Notes under the pieces: generated by a model
Told to the model about the DNA's origin: nothing
Databases searched by the model: none
Seen by the model: the letters and a program-made list of their open reading frames with translations, nothing else
Position numbers and translations under genes: made by a program
Assembly (NCBI GenBank): GCA_003427395.1
Contig: BFEA01000246.1
Span: forward strand, 66,602-91,115
DNA length: 24,514 nt
Direction: 5' to 3'
Origin: Chara braunii
Taxonomy: Eukaryota; Streptophyta; Charophyceae; Charales; Characeae
Shown: in pieces, positions 8,214 through 17,752 of the stretch
Layout: each line of letters starts with the position of its first letter
How positions within the stretch are numbered: the first letter of the stretch is position 1

Positions 8214-9196
8214 CAGGACAACGTCACTTCCTTTATGGTGAACGTTACGGATCTCTTACACTATGATCCACCCTGTCCCAACGCCGAGCTCATCCCTCTG
8301 GAGCCAGATCCTCCTTCTATCTTCATGGCTCCCATCTCTACTTCCCACCCTCCGCCGTCCGTCGAGTCCACCCCGTCGTTGCACGTCGACGCTGACGCTG
8401 AGGAACTCGCACGCTATACGGCCGACTTGGAACCCGCAGTTCGTGACCTCATTCGAGAGTACCACGACGTTTTTCCATCGTTGTTCTCGTACGCCGGCAT
8501 CCCACCGATGTGCGACGTCGAGCACTCCATCCAGCTTGTGCCTGACCATTGTGCTCACCACCAACCACCCTATAGACTCTCGATCCCCGAGGCCACTGAA
8601 CTCAAGTGTTGGCTTGAGGAGATCCTGAGACTGGGTTTCATTAAACCCAGCAACTCCCCGTGGGGTGCACCCGTCCTCTTTGCTCGCAAAGCGGATGAAA
8701 CTCTCCGTCTCTGCATCGACTATCGTGGTCTCAACCGCTACACGGTTAAGAACAGTTACCCCATGCCTCGTTCCGACGGGCTGTTCGACCGCCTAGCAGG
8801 CAACCGCTTCTTTACGAAGATTGATCTTCGTAGCGGACCACTGCAGCCAAAGACAGTGTTCCGATCGCGCTTCGGCCACTACGAGTTTACGGTGATGCCA
8901 TTCGGCCTCGCCAACGCACCCGCTACCTTCCAGAGGGCGATGAACAACATCTTCAGGGACATCCTAGAGCAGTACGTTCTCGTCTACCTCGACGATATCC
9001 TGGTCTACAGTCGTACCCTTGAGGAGCACCTCAGACACCTCCGCGACGTCCTTGACCGCTTGCGCAGACATGGCTTCTATGCCAAGCTGAGCAAGTGCCG
9101 CTTTGCCTAACACAAAGTGGATTTCTTAGGACACTAAATGTCTGACGAGGGTCTCCACATGGACGACGCGAAGATCACTGCTATTGCGAAGTGGCC
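8214..9196 (+). pseudogene. pol: pol middle: reverse transcriptase, truncated by insertion
   Basis: The frame of the protease continues. Landmarks in order are: [19 protein letters not shown], then LCIDYRGLN, then FTKIDLRSG, then [13 protein letters not shown], then the catalytic YLDD at 8985-8996, then KCRFA. Around 8836-8848 the sequence jumps from DLRSG straight to a KTVFR motif. About ten residues usual in this family (the YHQIR-type block) are missing, in frame. Stops at 9108-9110 and 9135-9137 (both TAA) interrupt the connection region, which still reads on as AKITAIAKWP up to 9196, where the 4.67-kb insertion begins. The domain copies RNA to cDNA in particles; this copy is inactive. 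Confidence 0.88.
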
Positions 9197-9706
9197 CGTT
9201 GTGAGGAAACCCGGGAAGGGGGCTCTGTCCGTCGCTGAAGCCAGAGGCAGCGGCGTCTGTCACCTGTCGTACCTGCTTCAGAGGTCCTCAGCGCCGAGAC
9301 AGGGATATAGGGATCACACCCTGTCACGCTTTGTTTTCAAACTGATGAATATGAAGGTTCGCAGAGTCGCTCGATATAGATGAAAAATGTAATAATAGAA
9401 AAATAACCATGAATTTCAATTCCCTAGCTTTCCACTAAAATCGAAAGTCGTCTCTTTCTTTAGATTGGCCAACCTTGCTGAGACCTGACTATACAGCAGT
9501 TGTGGTGTTCGTTGTAGCAAAAATTGGGAGGAAAGGGGCATAAAAATAAACTTAAATTATAAGATGGTTTTCACTGTCTGGTTCGTTCAGGAACCCGCTA
9601 GTGTGAACAAGACTGAACAGAGTTCCGCCGGCTTGTCCAGAACACCGTTTTCATTGATGCCCGATAACTCATTCACGAACCAATAATCCTGGGTTAAAAG
9701 CAAGCA
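9197..9706. other. Left part of the pol insertion, no gene seen
   Basis: This is non-coding to my reading. The frame that runs from pol into it ends at 9383 without any recognisable domain. The remainder is AT-rich and unremarkable. Confidence 0.4.
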
Positions 9707-10002
9707 AACTGACATTTCGTTAAAACTTACATTTTTTTCTAAATTCACGAAATTGAGCGTACCAAAAAACAACATTTTTTAGTGTTTTTTTGTCCTCATG
9801 ACGTCGGATGATCACATCATCGGGTGTCGTGGCGACTCCCGGTGATCTGACTATCAGATGTATGTTAACGACACTTTACGTTGAGGTACATTAGATGGAC
9901 AAAGTGAGATAACCACTTTCTCACCCGATGAGCAATGAAATTTTGACTGAGTCCACTTTCGTGAATTTAGAAAAAAATGTCAGTTTTAACGAAATGTCAG
10001 TT
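9707..10002. repeat. 296-bp foldback with 46-bp arms
   Basis: Left arm 9707-9752 and right arm 9957-10002 are inverted copies with one clear mismatch (ACTTAC against ACTGAC). The 204-base centre contains a small hairpin, GATGAT-CAC-ATCATC, near 9806. There is no coding capacity; short peptides that look alike in two places are just the two arms read on opposite strands. It could be a short MITE; no target duplication is clear. Confidence 0.8.
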
Positions 10003-10848
10003 AGCACGGGCTCATCCCCTTTGCTCTTGTTCGAAAGCCTTGTGGTTAACAGTGCAAGACACTTGATCAACATCTTATTCCAAACTTCCTCTCTCTCTAC
10101 TTGTGTCTCCCCTTCCTATTAAGATGTCCACGTTCATCATGACTTACCCACATCTGGTCGAGAGTGTAGACTAGGTTTGATGGCTTGCCCAGCGGTCGCT
10201 CGTGAGACCAGTCAGCATATGTAGTTTACTCAAACTCCTGGCGAATTACTCTCCCTTCTTAATTCGGGGGGGGAAGTAGAACTCAATGGCCTTGAGTACC
10301 TCCATAGTTTTGTTGCTCTTATAGAGAATGAAAACCTTGATTATCAGTGGTCCCCCTTTCTCTTGATCTTATACTTTCCCTAGCTGATCTATAAGTGTCT
10401 GTCTGCGTGTAATCTCCAACTTCAAATATGGTGTTCAAGAGCGATCACCGTCGTCCCCCAGGCAAATTCATTCAATACAGGTAGTTGTGCGGGGGAAAGG
10501 ATTTTTCAACTTTCTCCCCCCCTTGCCCTTTTTTATCTGTGCTTTCCATGTGAATTTTTCTTCTCTTTCACTTCATGGAGGCTTGTCACGTGTTGAATTT
10601 CCACGCAAATTCAAGTTAGGTGCAGCTAGGATCGACTAGCATTATGTCCATTTCTCTTCGAAATCGAGATCCCAACGGTCATTCCGCTGAGTCTTAAATT
10701 CCACTGAAGAGACCGGTGTCTGACCTTAGTTTAAGGGTGTCTCTCGAGAGGAATGGGCTTTAATACGTCCGCATGTAGGGCAGCAACTCAGAAGTGCTCT
10801 TGAAACGTGATGTTGCTCTTGCCAGCCCCCGCTCTCCCCTGTCTACTC

Positions 10849-10850
<2 letters not shown>
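10003..10850. other. Non-coding stretch inside the pol insertion
   Basis: Mixed-composition DNA with no open frame of note, no RNA gene and no repeat longer than a few bases that I can see. Confidence 0.4.
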
Positions 10851-10854
<4 letters not shown>

Positions 10855-10899
<45 letters not shown>

Positions 10900-10915
10900 C
10901 TCTCTCTCTCTCTCT
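10855..10915. repeat. CT microsatellite within a pyrimidine-rich region
   Basis: A nearly pure (CT)n run at 10855-10896 is broken by CCGT and resumes to 10915. CT-rich sequence with CACTCACT and CTCTCTAT variants continues to about 11400. Open frames on both strands (for example 10794-11042 and 10807-11361) encode only Ser/Leu or Arg/Glu repeats and are not genes. Confidence 0.9.
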
Positions 10916-11399
10916 GCGCACTCTCTCTCTCCCTCTGCCTGCGCACTCCCTCTCTACCAGTGTCTCCTCTCTCTTTGTGTGTATGTGTGTATGTGGGTCC
11001 CGTTCACATAGGCCCTTACCCTCTTTCGTTCTCCCCGAATAGAACACAGTCTCATCAATGCTGTCTCAGTTCTGAGGGGATGCTGTTTTCAGAAAAACAG
11101 TCCCTCTCTATCCCTGTTTCACACATTCACACACTCATTCACTGTCACACAGTTACACCCGCTCATCTCACTCCACAGCCACTTGTTTGCCCACACACGC
11201 CTTCTCACATCCATTCTCTTTCTGGCACGCTCTCCACTCACGTTGCTTTCTCCCTCACTCACTCACTCACTCTCCGTCTCTCATACACTCGTTTCTCTCG
11301 TACTCTTTTCCCACCTTCTCTTTCTCTCTCTATCACTATCCTTAGCCCCCTCTCTCTCTAGCTCATTCGCGAGCTCCCTCACAAATTCTCTCTTTAATT

Positions 11400-12233
11400 C
11401 TGCTGCGCAGTCCCCTTTGTTCATCGGTACTCTTACTTACACAAGCTCAACCCTTCACGTCTGCCTAGCGAGTCAGTTGACTGGCCCATGTTCAAACGTA
11501 CCTGGACGTTTTCTCAATCATATGCATTCAGCTAGAGGATTAATAAAAACGGCTCTCTTTCTCTCGTGTGCTAGCACACGGTCTGATTGCTTCGCTCGCT
11601 CGCTGGGTCAATCACCAAATGGCCAGATGACAAGGAATCTTTTGCATGAACATGAATAGGTACATTGCCATGCCATTGGGGCTTCAGCAGTGCACCTTGA
11701 GCTCCAATTTGAGAAAAACGCAGCAGTCGGGTAGCACAACTAAGAGAAAATGTTTCTTCAATGATGCACGGCCCCCTTTTGTTCGTTTCCCCCTTCTTTC
11801 TCCGTAGCCTTCCTTGTACCTGCTCACCTGCCCTGGCCCAACCTACAATCAGAAACGGTCAGGGCAGGATGTTTGTCGTTGCCCAATGTCCAATCCTCTC
11901 CTCACTCACTCTCTGCAATTCTCTTTCTCTCCCGCACTCTCTTTGGTTGGCACGTGCGCTCTTCCTCACACACACAAGTGGCCGCCATAGCCACCATTGA
12001 CCGTGACGAGCACTGAACCACAGTGCCTTGCGAACAGGTACGTTCGCTGCGCTCGCTTGCCTACTGCGCACCATTCCCCCTGGTCCCCCCGGTCGCCTCC
12101 GTACCGGAATGTGTCCGATTCTTTTCTGCTGGTCCCCCTAAATTGCCTTCGGGCCACGACATTGGGCCAGGGGAAAACTTCAGTTCCTTGCAGCCAGTTC
12201 CTGTTCGTGGCTGAGGACTGGCACTGCCTGTGC
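11400..12233. other. Non-coding stretch inside the pol insertion
   Basis: No recognisable gene. Overlapping open frames on both strands (11997-12362 plus, 12061-12423 minus) have no conserved motif and seem to reflect GC-rich, CCAGT/GGTACC-rich composition. Confidence 0.4.
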
Positions 12234-12299
12234 CCGCGGTACCAGTCCAGCACCGGCCAGCAAAGCCACATAGCCGCGGTACCAGTCCAACAGTGGCCG
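12234..12299. repeat. Short direct repeat, period 40
   Basis: CCGCGGTACCAGTCCA occurs at 12234-12249 and again at 12274-12289, each followed by a related CAGCACCGGCCA/ACAGTGGCCGA block. It resembles the GGTACC-AGTCCA vocabulary of the LTR (near 3005-3020), which may be coincidental. Confidence 0.65.
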
Positions 12300-12952
12300 A
12301 GGCCGTGCCGTCAGGGAATCCGACCAGTGATAGTACAAGAGCCAAGAATCCCGAATCTGTAGATATGTCAACCTTGCGTCTCCATACCAGTCTCAAACCT
12401 GCAGCAACCACCCTGAATTTCAACAGCCCATGCCGTCACCACTCCAGCTCGCTGCCGAATGTCGTACTGTGCAGTAATGTGTGACTGTACCGCACCTATC
12501 CCGAACCAATACCATGCCAGACATAAATGTACCATCTTGCAGAAAACTGGCCCTATGCCGAACCGGTAACCGAGATTGTCCAATTATAGAGTACAACCCC
12601 ATGCCGCGGATGGCACATGGCGATACCAAAGTGGACCCAGTTGCCGTACCGTACCAACCATGTCGTCGTGACCCAACCTCAGCCCCACTCACTCATCAAC
12701 ATTCGGCCATCGCGGTGGTGGTAATCAGGTCAATCGGGAAAGTAAAGGGAACCCAAACCGATCGGCGGGCAGTGGATAAATAAAGGAATTTGACATAATT
12801 CAATCAAGAATGAATCTCGTCGAAAATTGATCAAACCATAAATAATCATTTGTTTTCGTTCCTTTTATTATTTATTTTCTTTTTCTCAACCTTAATGTTG
12901 TTATTAAAAATTGACGAAAAATGAGGACAATTCTGCCAACATTCTCAACATG
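12300..12952. other. Unassigned, becoming AT-rich
   Basis: 12300-12780 is GC-balanced with scattered ACCGTACC/GTACC words and no gene. 12781-12940 is AT-rich and resembles, loosely and in the same orientation, the AT-rich sequence at 13460-13600 beyond element C. Confidence 0.35.
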
Positions 12953-13448
12953 TGGCTTTACCGGACGTCCGGGACCCCTGGGTTGTCCGACCGGACGTCT
13001 GGTCGGACGTCGAACGGTCTCGGACCGGACAAGGGTTGTCCCACCTAGCAAAAAAAAAAACAAAAAAAAACAATTTTTTTTTTTTTTTGAAAAAACTCAT
13101 GTGGCTTCTACCTTGCATAAGGTGTATGCCACCAAAATTTTGGCTCATTTGAGCAAGTAGAAAAAAAGATAAAAATCTTCAAAGTTTCTAATCCCCACCT
13201 ATACCCCTCCCATCCCCACCAAAACCCCTCGTACCCCCCCCNCCCNCCCCNAATAGCACCCTATCACCAAANGCNCAGAAAATTCTGAATTTTTTTATGG
13301 GGGGTCTCTATGGCATGCGCAACACTATCATTTTTTTTTTTTTATTTTTTTTTTATTTTTAATGCCAAAAAATGGTTGTTCGGGATCCCGGACAACCCCC
13401 CTACCGGACGGTTGGGGGAGACGTCCGGCCATCGGACGACTGGTAACC
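12953..13448. mobile_element. Non-autonomous DNA element C (about 496 bp)
   Basis: The left end, GGCTTTACC, is followed by CGGACGTCCGGGACC. On the other strand the right end reads GGTTACC, then AGTCGTCCGATGGCCGGACG. Both subterminal zones (12960-13040 and 13375-13445) are packed with GTCCGG/CCGGAC words. The core carries a block at about 13120-13160 (GGTGTATGCCACCAAAATTT, then GGCTCATTTGAGCAAG) that matches element B near 22082-22122. Five uncertain bases (N) lie in a C-rich run at 13242-13275. No clear target duplication. Non-coding. Confidence 0.55.
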
Positions 13449-13762
13449 TAGGCCAAAAGTGAATTCTGAAAAAAAATAATTAATTAACAAATTTTTATTT
13501 GTTTTCTTTTTCTTTATTATTTTCAATTCCTTTTCTTAGTTTTAATTTTGCCGTTAGAATTAATGAAATTTGAAGGGGCATTCCTCCGCCAATTGCCTAG
13601 TGTGAAAATGACGCGTCGAGGCTTACTACCGCGCCTCCATACCATGGCCGGTCGTTTCAGGAACAGCCTCGGAACGGACGAAAACGTTAGGTGCCAGGCG
13701 CGGCTGGCGCTACCGTTCCTCTCGTTGATTTATAGGGTCAGAGTCAGTACTTGACGCGGAGA
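13449..13762. other. Right part of the pol insertion
   Basis: AT-rich sequence followed by a more balanced stretch. A 68-codon frame at 13548-13754 has no recognisable feature. No gene supported. Confidence 0.35.
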
Positions 13763-13793
13763 AAATTAGGGGTCTCTTTTCGACCCCTAATTT
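13763..13793. other. 12-bp perfect hairpin near the insertion's right end
   Basis: AAATTAGGGGTC pairs perfectly with GACCCCTAATTT across a 7-base loop, about 80 bases before the right boundary of the pol insertion. It could be a terminator-like or terminal structure of that insertion. The end lacks the CTRR expected of a Helitron. Confidence 0.65.
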
Positions 13794-13870
13794 TTCCCGT
13801 TGGCCCGGATGAAAGCCCCGTCAATCCCTTTCTAGGCAGTTAATCCAAGGGTCAATTCGTAAAAATTCGG

Positions 13871-14149
13871 GTGGCCGACTGACCTTCGGCCGCCCGACAC
13901 CGTCCCCACATCCGCCAAGCAGCTTCGTAGCTTCCTAGGCCTTACCAGCTACTATAGTAATTTCATCCAGGGATACGCTAGGTATTCCTACGTCCTTACC
14001 TCCACCCTCCTCCGGAAGAACCCGCCCTGGGTTTGGACACCCCTCCACGAGGACACCTTCCGCGCCCTCATGAAGGCGGTGACATGCGCACCGGTTCTTC
14101 ACCTGCCCGGTTTTGATCGCCCTTTTATCCTTACCACCGATGCGTAAAC
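13871..14149 (+). pseudogene. pol: pol: end of reverse transcriptase and start of RNase H
   Basis: Coding resumes in the pre-insertion frame. SAKQLRSFLGLTSYYSNFI is the connection motif (FLGL-x-x-YY) that normally follows AKWP. It is followed by W-TPLHEDTFRALMKAV and APVLHLPGF, then LTTDA, the first catalytic-Asp motif of RNase H, at about 14130-14144. TAA at 14145-14147 ends this frame. The expected FAVGAVLSQ continues immediately in another frame (from 14150), showing a small indel. The position of this segment, and the lack of a gap against the upstream part, support the insertion boundary. Confidence 0.85.
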
Positions 14150-14802
14150 TTTGCTGTAGGAGCAGTGCTTTCTCAGATTTTCCCCTCCTCTCCCGATTCC
14201 TCTCATCCTTGTATCCCTCACGCATGACGCCTACTCGTCCAGCTGCTGACGAGCCTTCTATTGACTATTCTCCTACCATTGTCGAGGACGACACTGTCGA
14301 GTCTCGCTCAAGTGATTGTCTGATAGACTTCTACTCTCGTCAGCTTCTGCCCGCCGAGATAAACTACACCGCTGATGAACGTGAGGTTCTCGCAGTAGTT
14401 TATGTCGCTCGGCACTGGCGTCACTACCTGCACGGGGCACCATTCACGGTGCGCACGGACAACTCCGTTGTCCGGACTTTTCTGACAAAACCAAAACTCA
14501 TTCCTCGACAGGCTCGCTAGTGGTGCGACCTATCCGAGTTTAGTTTCACCACTAAGCACATCAAGGGTGAGACTAATCGGGTCGCAGATGTCTTATCCCG
14601 GCGCCCTGACCACGACCAGGAGCAGATCCAACTCTCTTCCATCTCGGTCACCACCATCCACCACTCGACGATCGACGAGTTTCGCACTCAGTACCGCCAC
14701 TGCCCCGACTATCGCGACATCCACGCGACCCTTCAGAGTGGCAAGACCGTCCCGAACTACTCTCTCGGGGACAACGGTCTTGTGTACTGGCACAGTTGAT
14801 AG
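14150..14802 (+). pseudogene. pol: pol: RNase H and linker
   Basis: FAVGAVLSQ (14150-14176) is in one frame, ending at TGA near 14223. From about 14220 coding is in a second frame with YSRQLLPAEINYTADERE, then ARHWRHYL, TDNSVVRTFL and RQAR. TAG at 14518-14520 interrupts; the same frame continues with HIKGETNRVADVLSRR, the classic RNase H C-terminus, and an acidic/His-rich linker. TGA and TAG at 14797-14802 interrupt again. The domain would degrade the RNA strand of the RNA:DNA hybrid. Confidence 0.82.
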
Positions 14803-15866
14803 GGCACCAGAGAGCCCCGTTCTTGCGTTCCCTCCATTGGACAGCTACATGTCCGGGCAGTAGCAGAGTTCCATGACCAGGCAGCCGCCGGTCATATGGG
14901 CGTGTGAGCCGCGTGTACGTCTGGTCAAAGCGCAAGGACTTTGTGAAGGACTACGTCGCAGAGTGTCCCACTTGTCAGGAGGTGAGCAGTGCGAACCACC
15001 TGCCTTATGGTTTACTCAAGCCCCTTCCTATCCCTGAGGGTCATTGGCAGTCCATCTCGATGGACTTTATCGGTCCTCTTCGTCCTCTGACCCCCCGCGG
15101 GCATGATGCTATTCTGGTCGTCGTCGACCGCTTCACGAAGCGTGCACGCTTTGTTCCGTGTCGCTATGCCATCAGTGCACGTGAGGTCGTCGACATCGTG
15201 TTTGACTAAGTCGTGCGTGACCACGGCTTACCTTTGAGCATCATATATGACTGTGACCCGCGCTTTACCAACCAATTATGACGACGGCTTCACGAGGTTT
15301 ACGGCACCCAGCTCCGCTTCTCCTCGTCTTACCATCCCCAGACTGATGGTCAGACCGAGGTCACGAACATGACTTTTGGAGATATTCTCCGAAAGATTGT
15401 TCATGACGACCAGCAGTGGGATCTCCATCTTGCCCATGCGGAGATAGCCTACAACCACGCCGTCTCGCCAGCCACGGGGATGTCGCCTTACTATTGCGAC
15501 CTCGGCTATCAACCTCGCGTTCCCGCGGACTTCCTTCGACCGTCACAGATGCACCCCGACACGAGTTGTCCCGCACTGGATGATTGGGTTGCACACATGA
15601 CGTCGATCATGAAGACCGCACATGAGCACATAGTTGCTTCCTTGACTCGCATGGCCGCACGTGCGAACCGATCGAGGATGGATCATCCATTCAAAGTCGG
15701 TGATGATGTGCTTATCGACGCCCGCCATTTACAGCTGGAGGCGGACACGCTTCACAAGTTTCGGCATCACTTCTTTGGCCCATACCGCATCCTCCAGGTC
15801 GTCGGTTCTGATACTACATCTAGCTCGGTAAACTTCCATGTGAAGCTGCCAGACTACCTACGCTAG
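14803..15866 (+). pseudogene. pol: pol: integrase with HHCC and DD35E core
   Basis: Zinc-binding His residues are at 14872-14874 and 14893-14895 (H-x6-H). TGA at 14905-14907 and a frameshift follow, then the paired Cys at 14964-14966 and 14973-14975 (CPTC). The catalytic core is in the frame from 14904: Asp in SMDFIGPL at 15063-15065, Asp at 15249-15251 (YDCDPRFT), and Glu in DGQTE at 15357-15359. That gives 35 residues between the last two, the canonical spacing. Stops at 15207-15209 (TAA), 15279-15281 (TGA) and 15864-15866 (TAG) break it. The C-terminal half includes a GPYRIL motif typical of the Ty3-group integrase tail. Confidence 0.9.
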
Positions 15867-16330
15867 GCTCGTGTGCACGATGTCTACCACGTCTCGTTAC
15901 TGCATCCTTACCGTAGACCGTCTGAGCGTTTCGCTGGACGACCATACGAGCGCCCTCCACCCATCATGGTGGACGGCCACGAGGAGTTCCTCATTTCAAA
16001 CATCATTGGTTGCCGAGTCACCGATGACAACCCTCCCCACGTCGAGTATCTCGTACGTTGGAAGGGTTACCATGATGACGAGGCTACCTGGGAGCCCCTC
16101 GAGCACTTGCAGCATGCTCGCATGTTGGTGCGTACCTACGACCGTGCTCGACGCTCGTCATGCTGGGTCAACTGCTCCCCTTCAGCCCACTTAACCTCCT
16201 CCTTCTCCCTCAGTTGAGGAGACCGCTGAAGTCGAGCCTGCTCCATCTGAGGCAGACCTTCAGCAGCAGCCGGATGCTTTTGAGCGTCCACAGCGCACTC
16301 GTCCTCGTCCTGCTCGATACGACGATTGAC
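15867..16330 (+). pseudogene. pol: pol C-terminus: chromodomain
   Basis: The integrase frame continues after the TAG with HDVYHVSLLHPY. A chromodomain follows at about 15981-16142: EEFLISNIIG, EYLVRWKGY, ATWEP, then HLQHARMLV. The YLVRWKGY...TWEP core with its aromatic residues is the methyl-lysine-binding fold of HP1-type domains. In chromoviruses it is thought to steer integration to marked heterochromatin. The frame ends at 16215-16217, but a neighbouring frame reads on as a Glu/Gln-rich then Arg-rich tail (ending RPRPARYDD) to TGA 16328-16330, implying a late frameshift. Confidence 0.9.
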
Positions 16331-17443
16331 TTTGACTTATCTTCCCACGTCTTTGACTTCTCAGTACTCCATCCACATCAGTTTTGCTACTTCAGCTCGT
16401 CGACGTTGCGGCTCTTCCTCGACAACATTCCGGACTTCTCATCATGGATGTCATCGACAACTTCATGGACTTCGTCACGATCAACTCTGCCTATTTCAGA
16501 CGTCGTCACTCTCTTGCCACTTTACCCTATACAGTACCCTTGTTGTGTCGCATGATGGTCTCCCTAGCCGGGTTCCTCTGAGTTGGGCTCTCCCTTGGTA
16601 TACGCATAGGCATTGGGACCGTAGCGTTGCCCTAGCTTCCCAGCTTACGGATCTAGCTCCGACTTCCCTCACTTTAGGAGTCATTTGCATGATTCCCTTA
16701 CCCATCACCTTTCTACCCTCTGCCGGCCCTCAGGCCCTTGTTAGGCAGCCCCGCATGCTTCATCTAGGTGCACCTAGTATACCAGGCTCCCTTGTTCCCT
16801 TGCATGGTCGACCCTTCATAGCGATCACCCCTTTAGTCGAGCATTACCCGCCCCTGATGGTCTATCTGTTAGGGTCATTGGTTCTGTTCGCTCCCAGTTC
16901 CCTACCCTCATTGAGCCTGATGACATGTGTTCCCCCTGTCACTATGTGTGGATGCCCTGAGGAATTTTCGACCCCTAGGCTGTATTCGCCACCCTTAGAG
17001 ACCATCCCAACCTTTGGTTTGCGACACACTTCTCCTGTGACATATACTTGACTTGTTGTCTTGTTGTTGCTCTTAGACTGAGGCCACTGCCTCTTATATT
17101 TCTAGGATTTAGTTGTTTCTGCTTTTGCTGTTCTTAGGACCTATACACTAGTCAGCTGTTTCCAGACTGAGGCTACTGCCTCCAACATTCTAGGACCTAG
17201 ATGTCATTACTTTCTGCTTTCCTATGACATGTATGCTAGTTAGTTGCTTTTGCTTTCACTTAGGCTGTTAGTTGTGACATTGTTGTTTTTTGTGACATTT
17301 TTTATCCTAGGTTGCATCGCATGGACTCAGCATGGAGCTTACTCCGCATCCTAGACTACTCAGGTTTTCTTTTCTTTGGTAGAGTTCCGCTTCTTGGTGG
17401 AAGCGTGCTTGTATCTCGGCGATCCATCACAGGCCGAGGATCG
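16331..17443 (+). other. 3' non-coding region of the retrotransposon
   Basis: 1.1 kb between the pol stop and the 3' LTR. A long frame (about 16326-17051) has no early ATG and no recognisable domain. No clear polypurine tract precedes the LTR: the last bases are AGGCCGAGGATCG, only weakly purine-rich. Confidence 0.6.
17076..17252 (+). repeat. Diverged 88-bp tandem repeat in the 3' region
   Basis: GACTGAGGC(C/T)ACTGCCTC begins units at about 17077 and 17165. Each is followed by TCTAGGA, a TTTCTGCTTT block and a final ACTAGT/CTAGTTAG block. The GAGGC-x-ACTGCCTC head is a small inverted repeat. Confidence 0.7.
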
Positions 17444-17752
17444 TATAGCGGACCTCTGATTGGCCTGTGAGACCAGCCCCTTGGCTTGTTCTCACAGGCC
17501 TGTGTTGTATTCGGGGCAGTCCAGTCCAGGCCGGTACCTCTGTCGGTACCAGCCAGTCCAGTCCAATGTCGTCAGTCTGCTGGGTATAGCCCAGTTGTTG
17601 TATGTTTTCTTTCTCATTCTGCATTCGCATAGTTTGGAGTACGTGCGTTGGAGTCTGGCGTGGGAGCTGCGCTGTGCCATCTCGCTTCCCCTTCTTCCTC
17701 CATCTCCATCTCTATCTCTGGCGGAGCACCACACGTGGTGGGCAGTGGTGGG
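17444..17752 (+). repeat. 3' LTR (about 309 bp), right edge altered
   Basis: Starts TATAGCGG against TGTAGCGG in the 5' LTR and matches it throughout, including the GGCCTGTGAGA hairpin. Differences include only two GTCCA units in the pentamer run. Near the end an extra GGTGGGCAGT precedes GGTGGGTCC, and the terminal GCCACA is absent because the palindrome starts there. The LTR pair is visibly diverged, which fits an old insertion. Confidence 0.85.

Larger units (their letters stand above)
9197..13870. mobile_element. 4.67-kb insertion splitting pol
   Basis: Reverse transcriptase ends at AKWP (9196), and the expected continuation resumes after the second copy of its last bases. GTGGCC occurs at 9191-9196 and again at 13871-13876, consistent with a 6-bp target duplication. 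Removing 9197-13870 and one copy brings the reading frame back in register. The insert begins CGTTGTGAGG and ends AAAATTCGG. I find neither terminal inverted repeats nor LTRs at its ends and no transposase or polymerase, so its class is unknown. Inside lie an inverted repeat (9707-10002), a CT microsatellite (10855-10915) and DNA element C (12953-13448). Confidence 0.7.
2905..17752 (+). mobile_element. Ty3/gypsy chromodomain retrotransposon (chromovirus), broken
   Basis: The element has a 5' LTR, a tRNA-type PBS, a 2-kb leader, gag with a CCHC knuckle, aspartic protease, reverse transcriptase with YLDD, RNase H, integrase with HHCC and a DD35E triad, a C-terminal chromodomain, a 1.1-kb 3' region and a 3' LTR. 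Domain order (RT before integrase) and the terminal chromodomain place it among chromoviruses of the Ty3/gypsy (Metaviridae-type) group. It spans 14.8 kb; removing the 4.67-kb insertion in pol leaves about 10.2 kb. At least a dozen in-frame stops, several frameshifts and an internal RT deletion show it cannot act on its own. No simple target duplication flanks the LTRs. Confidence 0.92.

Noticed and set aside
10760-11361. Frames rich in Ser/Leu or Arg/Glu on both strands
   Set aside because: Products of the CT microsatellite and surrounding pyrimidine-rich DNA.
13700-13870. Helitron end (hairpin near the right edge of the pol insertion)
   Set aside because: The insertion ends in TTCGG rather than CTRR, does not begin with TC and is flanked by a 6-bp repeat, none of which fits a Helitron.
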